Virus record (IMG/VR): IMGVR_UViG_3300021479_000008
Coordinates: 1 to 55,002 of that record
Origin: a virus
Direction: 5' to 3' (one strand)
Length of the DNA stretch: 55,002 bases
The notes beneath the pieces were generated by a model, which searched no databases, had not been told where the DNA came from, and saw nothing but the letters and a program-made list of their open reading frames with translations. The first letter of the stretch is position 1. Each line of letters opens with the position of its first letter. Positions 23,592 through 30,202 of the stretch are shown one piece after another. The translations under genes were made by a program, and so were the position numbers.

Positions 23592-24922
23592 TATGCTCTC
23601 CTATTAGCCTTCATACACTTTTCTCCGTCGGCGTGCAAAGCACCGCACTTGGTACATACTTTAATCGTTTTTCCTTTACCACGTACAACTGGGTTATAGG
23701 CTATTTGGTTTTCAGTATCGTCTACCTTATCGGACAACGCGGCAGGCCCAGCTTTCATCTTTTTCTTAGCGAACATCTTCTGTCCGCGTACTGGACTAGG
23801 ACTAATTGGCATCGGGTGTGTTGAACGCATACTGCTTCCATTCGGTGTAGTTATACGTCCCATGTTCCCTGGCATCATTGCATCCATGCTGTCGTGCTGT
23901 GCTTTCTTTTCTTTACTACTAATATGGCCTTTGTTTCTCGTTGACCAGTTTTTCTTTGCTCCTACTGACGTTCCGGCTGCGGCTACGTACTGGATTTTTA
24001 CCTTTTCTGGATCGCCTACCAAACTTACTTCGTTGTCTTCCAGTTCGTATTCCTGTTTGAATGTTTTTCCATCGCAGCTATATACAAAATACTTCTTGTA
24101 TGGAAATACATCGGTGATATACGGATACGGTCCCGATACAGCTTTGGGGGAAGAGCTATCACCGCCCTTGTGATACTTTTTCTGGATACATTCTTGTAAC
24201 TGACTACGTAGATCGTTTTCTCCCATATCTGCGGCGGCGTTCAACTTGGCGATTCCGAACTGTGTGTCGATCGTACTTGAACCGTGGATCACGGGTATAC
24301 TGGAAGATGATCCATGGACTGTGACGTTGATCGGTCTGCCTGTTCCGGCTTTCGATTTCTGTGAATTACCTTTACCCTTACCACCTTGTCCCAAAGCTTT
24401 GGCGGGGGGTTTGATACTCTGTCCCGGATTGCCGGCTCGCGTAGAAGCATTTCCCTGTCCCGGCTTTGGTACACCCATCTTCGGAGGAACAACCTGCGCA
24501 CTCGGTCCTGGTGCTACACCAGGCTGGTGCCCGACTAGACTTGGACGTGATTGGTTCATCGTTTGTCCCGGCTGCTGCTGAGTGTTAATAGGATTGCCGT
24601 TCTCGTCGTATCCCTGTGCCTCATCTGGATTCTGTCCGTTCTGATCCAACATTGGTTGCTGATTAGGCTGGAGATTGTGTAACGTGCTCAGATGACTGAT
24701 GACACTCTGCACGGGCGCCAAGTTACGCTGGGTCTCTTCTCGGGCCATGTCGTACTCAAGCTTTTTCTGTTGCAGCTTACCGAACTGATCTTTGGTGGCT
24801 CCAACAGGGTCCTGGACATGACGGGAGACGTGGTTTGTCAACGGCGATGCTTTCGTTGCAGCTAACAACGCAGGTATATTTTCAATCGCCTTGCCGTCAA
24901 TTATATCGCGTAGGGTTGTCAT
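23591..24922 (-). CDS. Low-complexity Gln/Pro/Gly-rich protein with terminal zinc finger
   Basis: A 443-residue protein. Residues 1-80 are helical (QFGKLQQKKLEYDMAREE), 80-205 are a Gln/Asn/Pro/Gly-rich disordered stretch, and 255-310 contain YITDVFPYKKYFVYSCDG, KQEYELEDNEVSLVGDP and VKIQYV, a strand-rich segment I recall from the ends of phage scaffold or protease proteins. The last 25 residues carry VCTKCGALHADGEKC, a probable zinc knuckle. Possibly virion-associated or scaffold-like. It overlaps the Fis-type gene by 26 bases. Confidence 0.5.
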   Translation of the reverse strand: MTTLRDIIDGKAIENIPALLAATKASPLTNHVSRHVQDPVGATKDQFGKLQQKKLEYDMAREETQRNLAPVQSVISHLSTLHNLQPNQQPMLDQNGQNPDEAQGYDENGNPINTQQQPGQTMNQSRPSLVGHQPGVAPGPSAQVVPPKMGVPKPGQGNASTRAGNPGQSIKPPAKALGQGGKGKGNSQKSKAGTGRPINVTVHGSSSSIPVIHGSSTIDTQFGIAKLNAAADMGENDLRSQLQECIQKKYHKGGDSSSPKAVSGPYPYITDVFPYKKYFVYSCDGKTFKQEYELEDNEVSLVGDPEKVKIQYVAAAGTSVGAKKNWSTRNKGHISSKEKKAQHDSMDAMMPGNMGRITTPNGSSMRSTHPMPISPSPVRGQKMFAKKKMKAGPAALSDKVDDTENQIAYNPVVRGKGKTIKVCTKCGALHADGEKCMKANRRA

Positions 24923-25139
24923 GTTGTTTTTCCTTTTCGAGCAACATCGTCGGAACGTTTAACGATTTCGCATACTTGATTGTCTTCGCATTTATACCAA
25001 GGTCTTTGCACAACCTATCGATTGTATTTCTGTGTACTTCCAGTTCCCGTGCTGCGGCTGACAAGTTTCCTTCGCACTCAAGAATCTTTTCTAATACTAC
25101 TTGTCGCTTCAACTCGAATATTGTCTCTTTGAGGCCCAT
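24897..25139 (-). CDS. Fis-type helix-turn-helix protein
   Basis: An 80-residue protein. Residues 12-55, VVLEKILECEGNLSAAAREL and EVHRNTIDRLCKDLGI, are a clear Fis/NtrC C-terminal HTH (HTH_8), which binds DNA as a dimer. There is no AAA+ or receiver domain, so it is a stand-alone DNA-binding protein, perhaps a phage regulator or nucleoid factor. TAATG junction with a tiny upstream frame. A second Fis-type protein is at 49998-50369. Confidence 0.8.
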   Translation of the reverse strand: MGLKETIFELKRQVVLEKILECEGNLSAAARELEVHRNTIDRLCKDLGINAKTIKYAKSLNVPTMLLEKEKQHDNPTRYN

Positions 25140-25231
25140 TACTTCTTACCTCGCTTTGACTTGTTGTGTTGACTCCATGCTATTTGGAATGGGATAGAGC
25201 TATCTTCACCATACTTTTCTTTTAACTTCAA
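25139..25231 (-). CDS. Tiny 30-residue basic frame, tentative
   Basis: A short frame ending in TAATG with the Fis-type gene, the junction used throughout the window. It reads KLKEKYGEDSSIPFQIAWSQ then a Lys/Arg-rich tail. The only start is a TTG at 25231 with GAGAGGA about eight bases upstream. It overlaps the last 26 bases of the ParB-like gene. It fills what would otherwise be a gap of about 65 bases. Confidence 0.35.
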   Translation of the reverse strand: MKLKEKYGEDSSIPFQIAWSQHNKSKRGKK

Positions 25232-26429
25232 AACTTTGTTCCTCTCGTCCCGGAGGCGCCGTAAACTTCATACGCTTCTTGGTACGCATCTTCTTGATTA
25301 GCTTACTACCTTTTAGCACATCATACTGTTTTCCAACACCATGGCAATCTGGACATTGCTTGGGAAGACTGTTTTCATCTTTAGCAGGTATGCGTCCTTT
25401 ACCCTTACAAGTAACGCACCTTCTACCACTGCCGGGACCACCTGCCTTAACGACGCGGGAGAAATCAGAATTCGTAGCGCCTTTATTCAATACTCTCGGT
25501 CCTACTCCCGTTCCCGGTCCCATCAATGGTGCTTGTCCGAATCGATCGGTATAACCCGGCTTCGTTCCTGGTGCGAATACTTGACTCTTACGTGCGTTCC
25601 ATTTCAGTTTTTTCTGGTGGTGGATTGGCAGACTATCGGATGAACTTTCTTCCAACGAACCACTTGATCTCGCCATCTTTCCCGATTCCTGTTTGCTGGA
25701 GAATACGCCACTGTCGGATAGTACCGGTCCTTGATTTTCTCGAATCTGTGCCGTTCTCAGTTTCTTTACTTTCTTCTTCGAGTGCATCGTATCGTGCGGC
25801 CGACTACCCGCTTCTCCGGTGTCTTGCAGTCCGACTGGTTCTGGTCTGCTCATGCCCACTGCCGCACGCAACTGGCAGGCTGTACTCAATGGACTACCAA
25901 TGGCTTTTATTATCCCATTTCCATTACCGTTCTTTTTTGGTGGGCCGATCAAAGCCATTCGCTTCAAGGCTTTCGTTCCAACCCATGCCATGATCCTGAC
26001 TTCGCCACGCTGTCTCGCGGCTGTCGTTCTGTGTTTGCCGTCTAGTACGACTATTTCTGGAATGTATCCCAAGGCGGTCATTCCACGTTTTCGCTTGTTC
26101 AGGTCTATGACTATCGGTTCGTCGGCCATCGTTCCGGCGTTGATGAAATGTTTTACGCGGTCCGGGTGTGCTGGATTACTACAACATGCGGCGGCATTTA
26201 TGTCTACTTCCATGAGCACAAACTTCTTCGAGCTCAACCAACGGTCTGCCCACTGTTCTCCCGTCAGGTATTCTCCCGATCCCGCGGCTATGGTAAGCCT
26301 CTGCTTAATCATGTGGGCCATATCCGATACACGTCTTCCGACTTGGTGCTTCGTACGCGTTTTCGGTATCACTGGTAACGGTTGTGGCAGGTACAATGGC
26401 TGCATGGAGACGGCTTCTTGTAGATTCAT
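25206..26429 (-). CDS. ParB-like protein with GGPGSGR and DnaJ-type zinc finger
   Basis: A 407-residue protein starting MNLQEAVSM. Residues 70-155 are a ParB/Sulfiredoxin-like domain: VLMEVDINAA, PIVIDLNKRKRG, then EIVVLDGKHRTTAARQRGEV, the 'vlDGrHR..Aa...G' motif. A low-complexity linker (residues 160-325) follows. GGPGSGR at 330-336 directly precedes RCVTCKGKGRI and CPDCHGVGK, two CxxCxGxG repeats like the DnaJ cysteine-rich domain. The combination is unusual. The leader and the GGPGSGR link it to the polyvalent proteins. Confidence 0.65.
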   Translation of the reverse strand: MNLQEAVSMQPLYLPQPLPVIPKTRTKHQVGRRVSDMAHMIKQRLTIAAGSGEYLTGEQWADRWLSSKKFVLMEVDINAAACCSNPAHPDRVKHFINAGTMADEPIVIDLNKRKRGMTALGYIPEIVVLDGKHRTTAARQRGEVRIMAWVGTKALKRMALIGPPKKNGNGNGIIKAIGSPLSTACQLRAAVGMSRPEPVGLQDTGEAGSRPHDTMHSKKKVKKLRTAQIRENQGPVLSDSGVFSSKQESGKMARSSGSLEESSSDSLPIHHQKKLKWNARKSQVFAPGTKPGYTDRFGQAPLMGPGTGVGPRVLNKGATNSDFSRVVKAGGPGSGRRCVTCKGKGRIPAKDENSLPKQCPDCHGVGKQYDVLKGSKLIKKMRTKKRMKFTAPPGREEQSFEVKRKVW

Positions 26430-26713
26430 CGCTTACTCCCTTTACTGGGATAATGTTCAACTGGGCATGGAACGTTTACACCAGTGTTTCCATTCTCGTA
26501 ATTATTACAATGTGGCTGCTTGTACACGACTGCACCTATACTGATTCCAACTCCGGCTAGTTCCCATACTATATTCTTTTTCAGGAAATGTACTACACGA
26601 TTAGGTTTATGCTGTGGTTCCTGCAATACCCGCCACTCGTCACGTTTGTATGTCTGGGCAGAACATATCCCGACTAGGAGGATAATTGCAATGATCGTTC
26701 GCATGATATTCAT
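26426..26713 (-). CDS. Small exported membrane protein
   Basis: A 95-residue protein with an N-terminal signal peptide (RTIIAIILLVGICSAQ; C at the LVGIC-SAQ position could be a lipobox) and a second hydrophobic stretch IVWELAGVGISIGAVVY near residues 48-64. The C-terminus has two cysteines and polar residues. The first ATG (26713) overlaps the upstream stop as TAATG; a second ATG at 26704 gives the more natural signal peptide and lies seven bases after a TATAAT. Could be a lysis or envelope protein, but no spanin or holin signature is clear. Confidence 0.55.
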   Translation of the reverse strand: MNIMRTIIAIILLVGICSAQTYKRDEWRVLQEPQHKPNRVVHFLKKNIVWELAGVGISIGAVVYKQPHCNNYENGNTGVNVPCPVEHYPSKGSKR

Positions 26714-26721
26714 TATACAGA
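26712..26721 (-). promoter_or_regulatory. TCTGTATAAT promoter-like element
   Basis: Third copy of the element. Here it overlaps coding sequence: it spells the last codons and stop of the gene at 26713-26952 and the first base of the next ATG. TATAAT ends seven bases before the alternative start at 26704, so a leaderless transcript is possible. Confidence 0.35.
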
Positions 26722-26952
26722 ACCTCTCGTTCTAAACATTTTCTGTGACGTGAACTTGGGAGCCATGTCGATATGAATGAACGTACCCAGACTAATACGT
26801 TCACGCTGACCGTTATCTAACCGGATGAACACGACTGGACCGTGACTGTCTCTACGGATGGAAAGAAACTCAAAATTATGTGGCAACGCAAGTTCACAAA
26901 TCGCTATGAACTCGTCTACGTTTAGCTTTTCGCAGACTTCGAGCCCAGTCAT
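26713..26952 (-). CDS. Unknown 79-residue protein
   Basis: A compact alpha/beta-looking protein (LEVCEKLNVDEFIAICELAL, then PVVFIRLDNGQRERISLG). Its stop and the promoter-like element coincide. It follows the GGPGSGC protein gene by two bases. No family recognised. Confidence 0.5.
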   Translation of the reverse strand: MTGLEVCEKLNVDEFIAICELALPHNFEFLSIRRDSHGPVVFIRLDNGQRERISLGTFIHIDMAPKFTSQKMFRTRGSV

Positions 26953-26953
26953 A

Positions 26954-27859
26954 CTAGTTGCTCCTCACGAGATTCTTTAACGATGTTTTGATTCCGTACC
27001 GCTGTTTCAACATCCCGACTGACTTGGCTATCTGGGTTTTATCTTTACTTGTGTTTCTGTACTCGAACGTTCCCTGACTGACTCGTTGTGCGCTGGTAGT
27101 GTAGTTCCTCTCCGTTACGTTGACACCTTTTATTTTCCCGTTGCTGAGATATGCATCTACCTGTACTGATGCTCCCGGTCCTTGGTGCAAATGGGCTGGC
27201 ATACTGGAAGTGTCGTAAATACGACTGACTCTTTTCTCGCCTTGGTACTCACCCGGTGCTGGTACTGTCTTGGTGACTTTGGAGATTAGAGCGAAGTCAC
27301 CTTTCAACCTATGTGGCTCCGACGAAAGATTCTTGATGTTCTCAGTTTCGTCCTTTGGCTTGACCCAAGTGAGTCTGGCTCCATCCGATGTCTTGGTCTG
27401 CATTATGACTTGACTCTTCGGAACTGACTTTATTGATATGGCGTTTGGATCAGGGGGAACTATATGTCCCGACTTATCTGTGACTGGAATAAAATTGCCT
27501 GATCTACTTACCTTACTCGGAGTACTAAACACAGGAGGAGTTCTACTATCGTGACTTTCTTGTAACTCCAGATCAGACATTTTCGCATACGGAACCATAC
27601 CGCCCAAACCTTTTACTGGGTGTAGTGGTTCTACGGCTACCATCTGATCACTGTGTCCTATCTTCGGCATTACGTTACTGACCTTTAATTCGGTACCATG
27701 CGGAAACTCAAACTTACCTCCACTCTTCGGATGGTAAGAAGACGTACCCGGTTTCATCGTGACCGTATCACCTTCTTTGATAGGACGACCGCAGTTCGGA
27801 CCATGACATCCACTGCCCGGTCCGCCTGCCAGTAACGTTATGGCTGTTTGTAGGTTCAT
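26954..27859 (-). CDS. MNLQ-leader protein with GGPGSGC motif
   Basis: A 301-residue protein beginning MNLQTAITLLAGGPGSGCHG, so the conserved peptide follows an 11-residue leader directly. Residues 24-95 have an SH3-like look (GDTVTMKPGTSSYHP, GTELKVSNVMPKIGHSD). The middle is Ser/Lys-rich, and residues 225-275 (VQVDAYLSNGKIKGVNVTER) are strand-rich. A TATAAT lies six bases upstream of the ATG, and no clear Shine-Dalgarno sequence is seen. Function unknown; shared features suggest the same destination as the other GGPGSGR proteins. Confidence 0.6.
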   Translation of the reverse strand: MNLQTAITLLAGGPGSGCHGPNCGRPIKEGDTVTMKPGTSSYHPKSGGKFEFPHGTELKVSNVMPKIGHSDQMVAVEPLHPVKGLGGMVPYAKMSDLELQESHDSRTPPVFSTPSKVSRSGNFIPVTDKSGHIVPPDPNAISIKSVPKSQVIMQTKTSDGARLTWVKPKDETENIKNLSSEPHRLKGDFALISKVTKTVPAPGEYQGEKRVSRIYDTSSMPAHLHQGPGASVQVDAYLSNGKIKGVNVTERNYTTSAQRVSQGTFEYRNTSKDKTQIAKSVGMLKQRYGIKTSLKNLVRSN

Positions 27860-27865
27860 ATGCTT

Positions 27866-27875
27866 ATTATACAGA
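27866..27875 (-). promoter_or_regulatory. TCTGTATAAT promoter-like element
   Basis: Fourth copy, intergenic, between the stop at 27878 and ATG 27859. TATAAT ends six bases before the ATG, so initiation at the usual distance would start the RNA at the start codon. Confidence 0.45.
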
Positions 27876-27877
27876 TT

Positions 27878-28132
27878 CTAAGTTCCTATTTCCCAAAGAG
27901 ACTGCCACCATGTTAATACTTTCGCTTTTTCTGGTATTGGTTCTGTTACTGGCTCGTCTGGATGCAACAACTCAACCGGTTCAGGTATTTCTTCTACCGG
28001 AACTGGAGGTGCGTCTTCGGCGTCTATCACCATACGCACAATTGGTTTTTCACCTTTTGGTTCTACCCGTGTCACCGCACGTAACTTGAGACTTACCTTT
28101 CTGACTTTCCTTTCTTTTGGTTTCCGCGGCAT
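27878..28132 (-). CDS. Unknown 84-residue protein, basic head and acidic proline-rich tail
   Basis: Begins MPRKPKERKVRKVSLKLRAV (very basic) and changes at residue 40 to an acidic Pro/Glu/Val segment (PPVPVEEIPEPVELL) with LTWWQSLWEIGT at the end, which could be an amphipathic anchor. Strong GTAGGAGGATAT ribosome site. No family recognised. Confidence 0.5.
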   Translation of the reverse strand: MPRKPKERKVRKVSLKLRAVTRVEPKGEKPIVRMVIDAEDAPPVPVEEIPEPVELLHPDEPVTEPIPEKAKVLTWWQSLWEIGT

Positions 28133-28140
28133 ATATCCTC

Positions 28141-28305
28141 CTACGAGTTTTTCATTCGATTGTTATCGTTCGTCCACACTGGATCACCGGCACTGGGATT
28201 GACCGGAACAACCTTACCGCAAATAGGACAAGGCTTTCCGGGTACCTGTTCGGGTGAATCATGCTTGGAGGATGTCGAAGCGTCGTTAATATTGAAATCT
28301 GCCAT
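28141..28305 (-). CDS. Small 54-residue protein with one CPIC motif
   Basis: A short frame from ATG 28305 (AAGGAGAAGTA upstream, TAATG junction) to TAG at 28141. It reads MADFNINDASTSSKHDSPEQ then PGKPCPICGKVVPVNP and a polar tail. A single CxxC may bind zinc as a dimer or bind a partner. It fills the space between two genes and is well supported by its start signals. Confidence 0.62.
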   Translation of the reverse strand: MADFNINDASTSSKHDSPEQVPGKPCPICGKVVPVNPSAGDPVWTNDNNRMKNS

Positions 28306-28757
28306 TACTTCTCCTTCTTATCTGGAAACGGCGGTGAATCAGGAACCGGAATTGGATTATCTCCGGCTAGTGCTGTTTCTTCCAATACCTTATCCATTAC
28401 ACCAAGCATCAAAGCAGCACTCGATCGTTGCTGTGGAGTAATGTCTGGATGCGTATCTACTGCACGTATACTCAATAATTCTTTCAATCGCGTACGTTCG
28501 CCATCGGCGAGAGTCAACGGTTTGGCTTCTAACTTTTCCAGAAGCTTATCCATTTCTTTATAGCGTAAATGTGGATGGTGGAGCTCCTTGGCTATACGAG
28601 CTTGTACCTGTGCCCACAACGGACTTACTTGCGTGCCCAATTCCACCATTTTTAATTCCATAGTTCTCATACGGGAGTACACTAAACCTATAGCGCCAAG
28701 AAAGGCAACAAATAAAGCTACAACCATACCTGCGATGATTTGTTCAAATACAGTCAT
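28305..28757 (-). CDS. Membrane-anchored coiled-coil protein
   Basis: A 150-residue protein with one N-terminal transmembrane helix (IIAGMVVALFVAFLGAIGLVY), then a helical region containing LHHPHLRYKEMDKLLEKLEA, ERTRLKELLSIRA and ITPQQRSSAALML. The order resembles a phage family of unknown function with conserved 'HHP..R..E.D.LL..L'. A bitopic topology with an internal C-terminus or an i-spanin-like role are both possible. RBS AAAGGAGATAAAGCT is strong. Confidence 0.55.
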   Translation of the reverse strand: MTVFEQIIAGMVVALFVAFLGAIGLVYSRMRTMELKMVELGTQVSPLWAQVQARIAKELHHPHLRYKEMDKLLEKLEAKPLTLADGERTRLKELLSIRAVDTHPDITPQQRSSAALMLGVMDKVLEETALAGDNPIPVPDSPPFPDKKEK

Positions 28758-28789
28758 AGCTTTATCTCCTTTGTAAACATTACTACAGT

Positions 28790-28993
28790 TTAGTGAGGAG
28801 GACGATCTCCTTCTAAAGGATCGACTGACTGACCAGTTTGTCCCGGCACAACTGTTAACGTTGCTTTCGTACCGTCTGCATTCGTAAACTCAGTACTGAT
28901 GGTGTTAAGCTGCGTGAAAGCTTTTACTTTTGTTGGAACCCACAAAATGTCTCCAACGTTAATTACGTTACCCCAATAGTCAGTTAGCGACAT
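28790..28993 (-). CDS. Unknown 67-residue protein
   Basis: A small, probably beta-rich protein (WGNVINVGDILWVPTKVKAF, KATLTVVPGQT), like a short SH3-type barrel. Its ATG lies within the 3' end of the upstream membrane gene with an AAAGGAGG site nine bases before. Function unknown. Confidence 0.5.
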   Translation of the reverse strand: MSLTDYWGNVINVGDILWVPTKVKAFTQLNTISTEFTNADGTKATLTVVPGQTGQSVDPLEGDRPPH

Positions 28994-29783
28994 ACACTGC
29001 CTCCTTTGCTACATAGATCGGATTCTTACTACTGTCCCGACGCTTGAAAAATCCAGCGTGCTTGTCTGGGTGTAGACTCCAGCATTTTCCTTCGTCCGTA
29101 TGGGTCATACTGTTCAATATTGTTCCAATCTTAAAATCTTCTTCTGGAGACGTGTAGTCTGGGCAAATGTCGTGCGTAAATTCTGTTCCAGGAATCAACT
29201 GATTCTTATCAGTCACTTTCTGCCACGTATATCTAAATGAGTTCTCAACTTGAACAACGGCGATGCTCCATTCAGTAGTAACCGGATACTGTACTTGTTT
29301 CTGATGTTCTTTGATCTCATACAACTCTTCTTTCAACTGCTCGATTGTTTGTTTATCCTTCACTATCTGTATGTGATTATACCAGGCTAACCCACCCCAT
29401 CCAAGCCAACTACAGATCAAAATAAAGCTCAATGCTACGCCTGTAACTCTGGAATACCCACGATTATCCTTCCCGCGTTGGATACTCCGGGAGCTTGTCT
29501 TTAGCTTCGAGATAAAGTATGTCCACGTAACGCCTAGTATCGTTGATCTCTGCACCATGTTTCTCACGCGTACTTTCAACCCGTGCTTCAAGCTTCTCAA
29601 AACGGGCATCCACTGTTCTCTCTCTGGTTCTGCGAGCAATACGAGCAGCGCCAAGAGCAGCAAGAATAAAGCCAGCCACGATAAGTTGGAGTGTAGCCTG
29701 TGTAAAGCTCCACCACTCACTGGCGTTGTTGGTTGCAGGTTCGAGATAAACATTATATACCATCCGCTTGGACTCCTTGTCAT
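28980..29783 (-). CDS. Membrane protein with helix plus coiled coil; start uncertain
   Basis: The frame is open for 267 residues. The secure part is the C-terminal 150 or so: ALSFILICSWLGWGGLAWY (transmembrane), KDKQTIEQLKEELYEIKEHQ (coiled coil), then a globular periplasmic-looking domain with two cysteines (DICPDY, GKCWSL). This resembles an i-spanin-type layout. The first 115 residues, including another hydrophobic run, overlap the gene at 29464-29763 in a different frame. Two starts are possible: ATG 29783 (AGGAG seven bases upstream, directly after a stop) or an internal start such as TTG 29432. Confidence 0.55.
   Translation of the reverse strand: MTRSPSGWYIMFISNLQPTTPVSGGALHRLHSNLSWLALFLLLLALLVLLAEPEREQWMPVLRSLKHGLKVRVRNMVQRSTILGVTWTYFISKLKTSSRSIQRGKDNRGYSRVTGVALSFILICSWLGWGGLAWYNHIQIVKDKQTIEQLKEELYEIKEHQKQVQYPVTTEWSIAVVQVENSFRYTWQKVTDKNQLIPGTEFTHDICPDYTSPEEDFKIGTILNSMTHTDEGKCWSLHPDKHAGFFKRRDSSKNPIYVAKEAVYVAN
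29464..29763 (-). CDS. Small bitopic membrane protein with coiled coil, nested in another frame
   Basis: A 99-residue protein: a short N-terminus, TLQLIVAGFILAALGAARIA (transmembrane), then RRTRERTVDARFEKLEARVESTR-type coiled coil. Charged-residue periodicity makes this frame convincing. AAGGAG lies nine bases before the ATG. It lies wholly inside the longer open frame at 28980-29783. The layout resembles the membrane-coiled-coil protein at 28305-28757. Confidence 0.65.
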   Translation of the reverse strand: MVYNVYLEPATNNASEWWSFTQATLQLIVAGFILAALGAARIARRTRERTVDARFEKLEARVESTREKHGAEINDTRRYVDILYLEAKDKLPEYPTREG

Positions 29784-30200
29784 TTAGTTGCTCCTGGCAC
29801 GTATTTCGACTAAAATCTCCATGTGCAAGACAGCATTTCCATAACTTCCGTCCAAGTATAGTGTATATTCTGTTCCCACTGTCGGCTGAAACGAAGCGTC
29901 TCCAAAACTTCCTTGGAATACCCCAATACTACCTGGTACAAAGTTTAACGGTACGTTGATACATTCTTGTACTGGTGCTCCGTTACTATCGTACAAGTTT
30001 CCGGTTATACTTGCTCCACTGGCCCAGTACTGATTCAACACGTTGTCGTATACACCGTTTACCACCAAAGTCTGGGTATTGCCTTGGGTAATAATCAGCT
30101 TTGCTGGCGTTGCTGAAATCATCTGACTATTTCCTCCAAGAGTTGCCCCGCCTTTTACTACAACTTGCGGACTTACGTTAGCTTGGTATACTGAAATCAT
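29784..30200 (-). CDS. Beta-sandwich-like protein, possibly structural
   Basis: A 138-residue protein rich in Gly, Ser, Thr, Val and Asn with alternating strands (KLIITQGNTQTLVVNGVYD, GASITGNLYDSNGAPV, GTEYTLYLDGSYG), suggesting an Ig-like or fibre-associated fold. It lacks a signal peptide. It lies next to secreted and fibre-like proteins. No family recognised. Confidence 0.5.
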   Translation of the reverse strand: MISVYQANVSPQVVVKGGATLGGNSQMISATPAKLIITQGNTQTLVVNGVYDNVLNQYWASGASITGNLYDSNGAPVQECINVPLNFVPGSIGVFQGSFGDASFQPTVGTEYTLYLDGSYGNAVLHMEILVEIRARSN

Positions 30201-30202
30201 AA

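Noticed and set aside
25819-26544. Plus-strand open frame of 241 residues opposite the ParB-like gene
   Set aside because: No ribosome site, no recognisable domain and Cys/Arg/Leu-rich antisense composition; the minus frame has a clear ParB-like motif.
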